Positions 9,675-12,664 of a stretch of 12,664 bases of DNA are shown here, in pieces; positions within the stretch are counted from its first letter, which is position 1, and each line of letters opens with the position of its first letter. This DNA is from an uncultured Burkholderiales bacterium. GTDB lineage: Bacteria > Pseudomonadota > Gammaproteobacteria > Burkholderiales > Burkholderiaceae_D. The translations under genes were made by a program, and so were the position numbers. The stretch covers positions 12,956 through 25,619 of the forward strand of contig CALMOR010000183.1 in NCBI GenBank assembly GCA_937872165.1, written 5' to 3'. The notes under the pieces were generated by a model, which was given only the letters and a program-made list of their open reading frames with translations, did not search any database and was not told where the DNA came from.

Positions 9675-11156
9675 ATGGGCAAGATCACCGGCTTCCTCGA
9701 ATTCCAGCGTCTCTCCGAAGCGGCCGAGGCGCCGCGATCGCGCCTGCATCACTTCCGCGAGTTCGTCGGGCACCTGTCCGACGACGAAGCGAGGCAGCAG
9801 GGCGCGCGCTGCATGGACTGCGGCATCCCGTTCTGCCAGAGCGGCTGCCCGGTCAACAACATCGTTCCCGACTGGAACGACCTGGTCTATCGCGGCAACT
9901 GGAAGAACGCGATCGACGTGCTGCATTCCACCAACAACTTTCCCGAGTTCACGGGCCGCGTCTGTCCGGCGCCGTGCGAAGCCGCGTGCGTGCTCAACAT
10001 CAACGACGACGCGGTCGGCATCAAGTCGATCGAGCACGCGATCATCGACAAGGCGTGGGCCGAGGGCTGGGTCGTGCCGCAGCCGCCCGAGACGAAGACC
10101 GGCCGCAAGGTCGCAGTGATCGGCTCCGGCCCCGCCGGCCTGTCGGCCGCTCAGCAGCTCGCGCGTGCGGGTCACGACGTCACGGTGTTCGAGAAGAACG
10201 ACCGCATCGGCGGCCTGCTTCGCTATGGCATCCCCGACTTCAAGATGGAGAAGTCCCACATCGACCGCCGCATCGAGCAGATGGTCGAGGAGGGCGTGAC
10301 CTTCGTGACCGGCGTGCGGGTCGGCGCGCGAACCGAGGCCGGGACCGAGACCTTCACCGTCGAGCAGTTGCGCGCGGACTTCGACGCCGTCGTCCTGGCG
10401 GGCGGTGCCGAGATGCCCCGCGACCTGCCGGTACCCGGTCGCGAGCTGAAGGGCGTGCACTTCGCGATGGAGTTCCTGCCGTCGCAGAACCGGCTCGTGG
10501 CCGGCGATCGCATCAAGGGTCGGATCTCGGCCGAGAACAAGCACGTCCTCGTGATCGGCGGCGGCGACACCGGCAGCGACTGCGTCGGGACCAGCAACCG
10601 TCAGGGCGCCGCGTCGGTCACGCAGATCGAGCTGATGCCGCAGCCGCCCGCGCAGGAGAACCGGCCGCTGACCTGGCCGTACTGGCCGCTCAAGATGCGG
10701 ACCTCGTCGTCGCACGAGGAGGGCGTCGGCCGCGACTGGTCGATCGTCACGAAGTCATTCAAGCCCGGGACCGGCAAGGACAGGGACCGCGTCAAGGCGG
10801 TGGTCGCTATGCGGGTGGAATGGAAGAAGGATGCGGCCACCGGCGCGACGCGGATGGTCGAGGTCGACGGCAGCGCGTTCGAGATCCCGGCCGACCTCGT
10901 TCTGTTCGCGATGGGCTTCACCGGTCCGGTCACGGCCGGACTCGTCGACGGACTCGGCGTCGACAAGGACGCGCGCGGCAACGTCGCCGCGCCGACCGAA
11001 GGCGACAGCGCCTATCGCACGTCCGATCCGAAGGTGTTCGCCGCCGGCGACATGCGGCGCGGCCAGTCGCTCGTGGTGGGGGCCATCCGCGAGGGCCGTC
11101 AGTGCGCCCGCGCGGGCGACCGGTTCCTGATGGGGACGTCGACGCTGCCGCGCTGA
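9675..11156 (+). CDS. gltD: Glutamate synthase (NADPH) small subunit
   Basis: This 493-residue beta subunit of NADPH-GOGAT oxidises NADPH and passes electrons through FAD and iron-sulfur clusters to FMN in GltB. The N-terminal domain has the two cysteine groups typical of the family: C46-x2-C49-x4-C54-x3-C58 and C97-x3-C101-x3-C105, which bind the 4Fe-4S clusters. VIGSGPAGLSAA (148-159) is the FAD dinucleotide fold, RIGGLLRYGIPDFKM (177-191) is conserved next to it, VIGGGDTGSD (293-302) is the NADPH fold, and VFAAGDMRRGQSLV near the C-terminus completes the FAD site. Length is normal for the family. The start is ATG 9675, giving the conserved MGKITGFLEF opening; the preceding AAAGTGGATG is a weak ribosome site. 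It is almost certainly cotranscribed with gltB. Its stop is seven bases from the stop of the convergent TetR gene. Confidence 0.97.
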   Translation: MGKITGFLEFQRLSEAAEAPRSRLHHFREFVGHLSDDEARQQGARCMDCGIPFCQSGCPVNNIVPDWNDLVYRGNWKNAIDVLHSTNNFPEFTGRVCPAPCEAACVLNINDDAVGIKSIEHAIIDKAWAEGWVVPQPPETKTGRKVAVIGSGPAGLSAAQQLARAGHDVTVFEKNDRIGGLLRYGIPDFKMEKSHIDRRIEQMVEEGVTFVTGVRVGARTEAGTETFTVEQLRADFDAVVLAGGAEMPRDLPVPGRELKGVHFAMEFLPSQNRLVAGDRIKGRISAENKHVLVIGGGDTGSDCVGTSNRQGAASVTQIELMPQPPAQENRPLTWPYWPLKMRTSSSHEEGVGRDWSIVTKSFKPGTGKDRDRVKAVVAMRVEWKKDAATGATRMVEVDGSAFEIPADLVLFAMGFTGPVTAGLVDGLGVDKDARGNVAAPTEGDSAYRTSDPKVFAAGDMRRGQSLVVGAIREGRQCARAGDRFLMGTSTLPR

Positions 11157-11163
11157 CGCGCGT

Positions 11164-11769
11164 TCAGTGCCGCCGTGCGGACGGCGCAGGGCCCAGCATC
11201 GCGAGCGCCGGCCGCAGCAAGCCTTCGAGCAGCTCCCGCCGCGGCCGCGTACGGGCCAGCACGCGCAGGCCGAGCAGCACACCGAGCAGCAGCCGTGCGA
11301 GGTCTTCGCTGGTCTGGTCCGAGTGCAGCGCGCCGCTCGCGCGAGCCGCTTCCACGCACCGCAGGAAGAACGCCTCGATCTGCGTCAGCTCGTGGGCGAC
11401 GACGCGACGGAAACCGGGATCGTGCGGCCCGACCTCCAGCGCGCTGTTGACCAGCAGGCAGCCGCGCCGCCGACGATCGCTCAGCGAGCGTTCCAGCACT
11501 TCGTGGAGGAAGGCGGCGATGGCCTCGCGCGGCGGCAGCGAGCCTTCGAGCCGCGCGATGCGATCGCGTACCGACGCGTCGAGATAGTGGTCGAGCGCGC
11601 GACGGTAGAGAGCCCGCTTGTCGCCGAACGCGTTGTAGAGACTCGCGCCGGTCATGCCCATCCCCGCGGCGAGCTCGCGCACCGAGGTCGCCTCGTAGCC
11701 GCGTGCCCAGAAGCACCGCACCGCCGCGTCGAGCGCGACCGCCTCGTCGAACTGCCTCGGTCTCGCCAT
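11164..11769 (-). CDS. TetR/AcrR-family transcriptional regulator
   Basis: This is a 201-residue one-component repressor. The N-terminal DNA-binding domain (about 7-55) has the family helix-turn-helix: TSVRELAAGMGMTGASLYNAFGDK (28-51 region), with the recognition helix around TGASLYNAF. The C-terminal ligand domain includes RRGCLLVNSALEVGPHD (102-117), with C104 in a GCLL context that recurs in several TetR subgroups, including electrophile-sensing NemR; a redox role here is only a possibility. The ATG at 11769 is preceded by AAAAGGAGAGG, a strong ribosome site. The gene is divergent from the ketopantoate-reductase-like gene across a 73-base gap holding a perfect palindrome that overlaps this gene's own -10. 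It probably represses itself and that neighbour. The ligand cannot be told from sequence. Confidence 0.93.
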   Translation of the reverse strand: MARPRQFDEAVALDAAVRCFWARGYEATSVRELAAGMGMTGASLYNAFGDKRALYRRALDHYLDASVRDRIARLEGSLPPREAIAAFLHEVLERSLSDRRRRGCLLVNSALEVGPHDPGFRRVVAHELTQIEAFFLRCVEAARASGALHSDQTSEDLARLLLGVLLGLRVLARTRPRRELLEGLLRPALAMLGPAPSARRH

Positions 11770-11772
11770 CGT

Positions 11773-11783
11773 CCTCTCCTTTT
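11773..11783 (-). promoter_or_regulatory. Ribosome binding site of the TetR gene
   Basis: The minus strand reads AAAAGGAGAGGACG then ATG. The AGGAG core is well spaced and fixes the start at 11769, giving the usual short MARPRQFD lead into the HTH domain. Confidence 0.75.
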
Positions 11784-11795
11784 CAAGGCCGGCGT

Positions 11796-11801
11796 ATTAT
11801 A
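11796..11801 (-). promoter_or_regulatory. Consensus -10 box of the TetR gene promoter
   Basis: A perfect TATAAT is read on the minus strand from 11801 to 11796, 27 bases ahead of the TetR start codon. The -35 at the ideal 17-base distance, ATCATG, is poor. Two bases of the -10 lie inside the palindrome at 11800-11815 and the rest of the palindrome fills the spacer, so bound repressor would block RNA polymerase. Confidence 0.6.
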
Positions 11802-11815
11802 GAACGAGCGTTCTA
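11800..11815. promoter_or_regulatory. Palindromic operator, probable TetR-family binding site
   Basis: TAGAACG (11800-11806) and CGTTCTA (11809-11815) are exact reverse complements around a two-base AG centre. Size, perfection and position midway between divergent genes fit an operator for the adjacent TetR regulator. It overlaps the TetR -10 and ends 27 bases before the start codon of the plus-strand gene, so one site could control both genes. Confidence 0.8.
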
Positions 11816-11830
11816 AAACATGATCGACAA

Positions 11831-11836
11831 AAGGAG
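11831..11836 (+). promoter_or_regulatory. Ribosome binding site of the ketopantoate-reductase-like gene
   Basis: AAGGAG lies six bases before the ATG at 11843, a near-ideal site that fixes the start. I see no convincing -35/-10 pair for this strand; TATTAT at 11795-11800 resembles a -10 but has no partner at the right distance. Confidence 0.75.
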
Positions 11837-11842
11837 ACCTCG

Positions 11843-12664
11843 ATGAAGATCGTCGTGCTGGGAGCTGGCGGTGTCGGTGGATATTTCGGAGGGCGGCTCG
11901 CGGCCGCGGGCGGCGACGTGACCTTCGTCGCGCGCGGCGGGCATCTCGCTGCGATGCGCGAGCACGGTCTTCGCATCACGAGCCCGCTCGGCGATGCGCA
12001 CGTCGAAAAGGTCCGGGCGGTCGAGTCGATCGACGACGCGGGTCCGGCGGACCTCGTCCTCGTCGGCGTCAAGCTGTGGGACACCGAGGCCGTGGCCGCG
12101 ACGCTGAAGTCCGCGGTCGATGGCGGCGCGGCGGTCATGTCTTTGCAGAACGGCGTGCAGAAGGACGACATCCTCCGGCAGCACGTGTCCGCCGACGCGG
12201 TGATGGGCGGCGTCTGCTACATCGCCGCGACCATCGCCGAGCCCGGCGTCATCGCGCACTCGGGCAACATGCAACGCGTCGTCTTCGGCGAGTACGGCGG
12301 CGAACGATCGGCGCGGGCGGTCGCGTTCCTCGAGGCGTGCAAGGCCGCGAAGATCGACGCGGAGATCAGCGATTCGATCGAGCGCCTGATCTGGGAGAAG
12401 TTCGTGTTCCTCGTCGGACTGTCGGGGACGACCTCGATGTACCGGCAGTCGATCGGCCCGGTCCGCGACGACGCCGCGATGCGCGCGAAGCTCGTCGACG
12501 CGATGCGCGAGACGGTCGCGGTCGGCATCGCGAAGGGCGTGCCGCTGAAGGCCGACTTCGCCGACGACCGCCTCGCGTTCGTCGACGGCCTGCCCCCGGG
12601 CATGAAGTCGTCGATGCTCGTCGATCTCGAGCGCGGCAACCGGCTCGAGGTGGCGTGGCTGAGC
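11843..12664 (+). CDS. panE: 2-dehydropantoate 2-reductase family protein (3' end beyond window)
   Basis: The frame runs 274 codons to the right edge without a stop; the family is usually about 290-320 residues. The family enzyme reduces 2-dehydropantoate to pantoate with NADPH in pantothenate and CoA synthesis. The N-terminus, MKIVVLGAGGVGGYFGGRLAAAG, is a GxGxxG NADPH-binding fold (residues 7-12). The catalytic pattern of E. coli PanE appears with correct spacing: N103 in SLQNGV, K186 in WEKFVF, then S257, D261 and E269 in the SSMLVDLERGNRLE segment, corresponding to N98, K176, S244, D248 and E256. A working reductase is therefore expected. Many genomes hold several paralogues of this family with other 2-oxo-acid substrates. 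Control by a dedicated TetR regulator is unusual for housekeeping pantothenate synthesis, so the panE symbol is provisional. Confidence 0.85.
   Translation, partial: MKIVVLGAGGVGGYFGGRLAAAGGDVTFVARGGHLAAMREHGLRITSPLGDAHVEKVRAVESIDDAGPADLVLVGVKLWDTEAVAATLKSAVDGGAAVMSLQNGVQKDDILRQHVSADAVMGGVCYIAATIAEPGVIAHSGNMQRVVFGEYGGERSARAVAFLEACKAAKIDAEISDSIERLIWEKFVFLVGLSGTTSMYRQSIGPVRDDAAMRAKLVDAMRETVAVGIAKGVPLKADFADDRLAFVDGLPPGMKSSMLVDLERGNRLEVAWLS

Noticed and set aside
9668..11587. A 639-codon plus-strand frame across gltD and the antisense of the TetR gene
   Set aside because: It is a shadow of gltD; motif content is confined to the 9675-11156 frame.

Overview
The window is high-GC proteobacterial chromosome. 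The gene content (aroB followed by a type-2 dGTPase gene, then gltB-gltD) and the protein styles suggest a betaproteobacterium, probably Burkholderiales-like. This is inference from gene order and family resemblance; no rRNA or other phylogenetic marker is present.

Layout. Positions 3-152 hold the 3' end of aroB (shikimate pathway), which overlaps the GTG start of a dGTPase-like HD hydrolase (149-1285) by four bases. A short convergent gap with two hairpins separates this pair from a minus-strand gene (1334-3709). That gene encodes a 791-residue lipoprotein built of tandem invasin-like Ig domains, followed by a block of Asp/Asn-rich, calcium-loop-like motifs. A comparatively AT-rich divergent region (3710-3996) carries the likely promoter of the lipoprotein gene. 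It leads into a small REP-associated tyrosine transposase (RAYT/Y1) homologue at 3997-4689. In that protein both HUH histidines and the catalytic tyrosine are replaced. Its 3' end and flank contain two diverged copies of a short repeat, the second lying just upstream of a plausible gltB promoter.

The core of the window is gltB (4817-9568) and gltD (9675-11156), the large and small subunits of NADPH-dependent glutamate synthase. GltD takes electrons from NADPH through FAD and 4Fe-4S centres. GltB hydrolyses glutamine and channels the ammonia to its FMN site, where 2-oxoglutarate becomes glutamate. A GC-rich hairpin lies in the 106-base gap between the two genes. A TetR-family regulator (11164-11769, minus) converges on gltD almost stop-to-stop. 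It is divergent from a ketopantoate-reductase-family gene that runs off the right edge (11843-12664). The 73-base gap between these two holds a perfect 16-base palindrome (TAGAACG-AG-CGTTCTA) overlapping a consensus -10, which strongly suggests an autoregulated local switch.

Most of the window is ordinary housekeeping metabolism. The parts most worth a second look are the catalytically degenerate RAYT homologue with its repeats next to gltB, the TetR operator, and the repeat-built surface lipoprotein placed between dgt and the RAYT-gltBD block. I see no rRNA, tRNA, CRISPR array, intact insertion sequence or phage gene.
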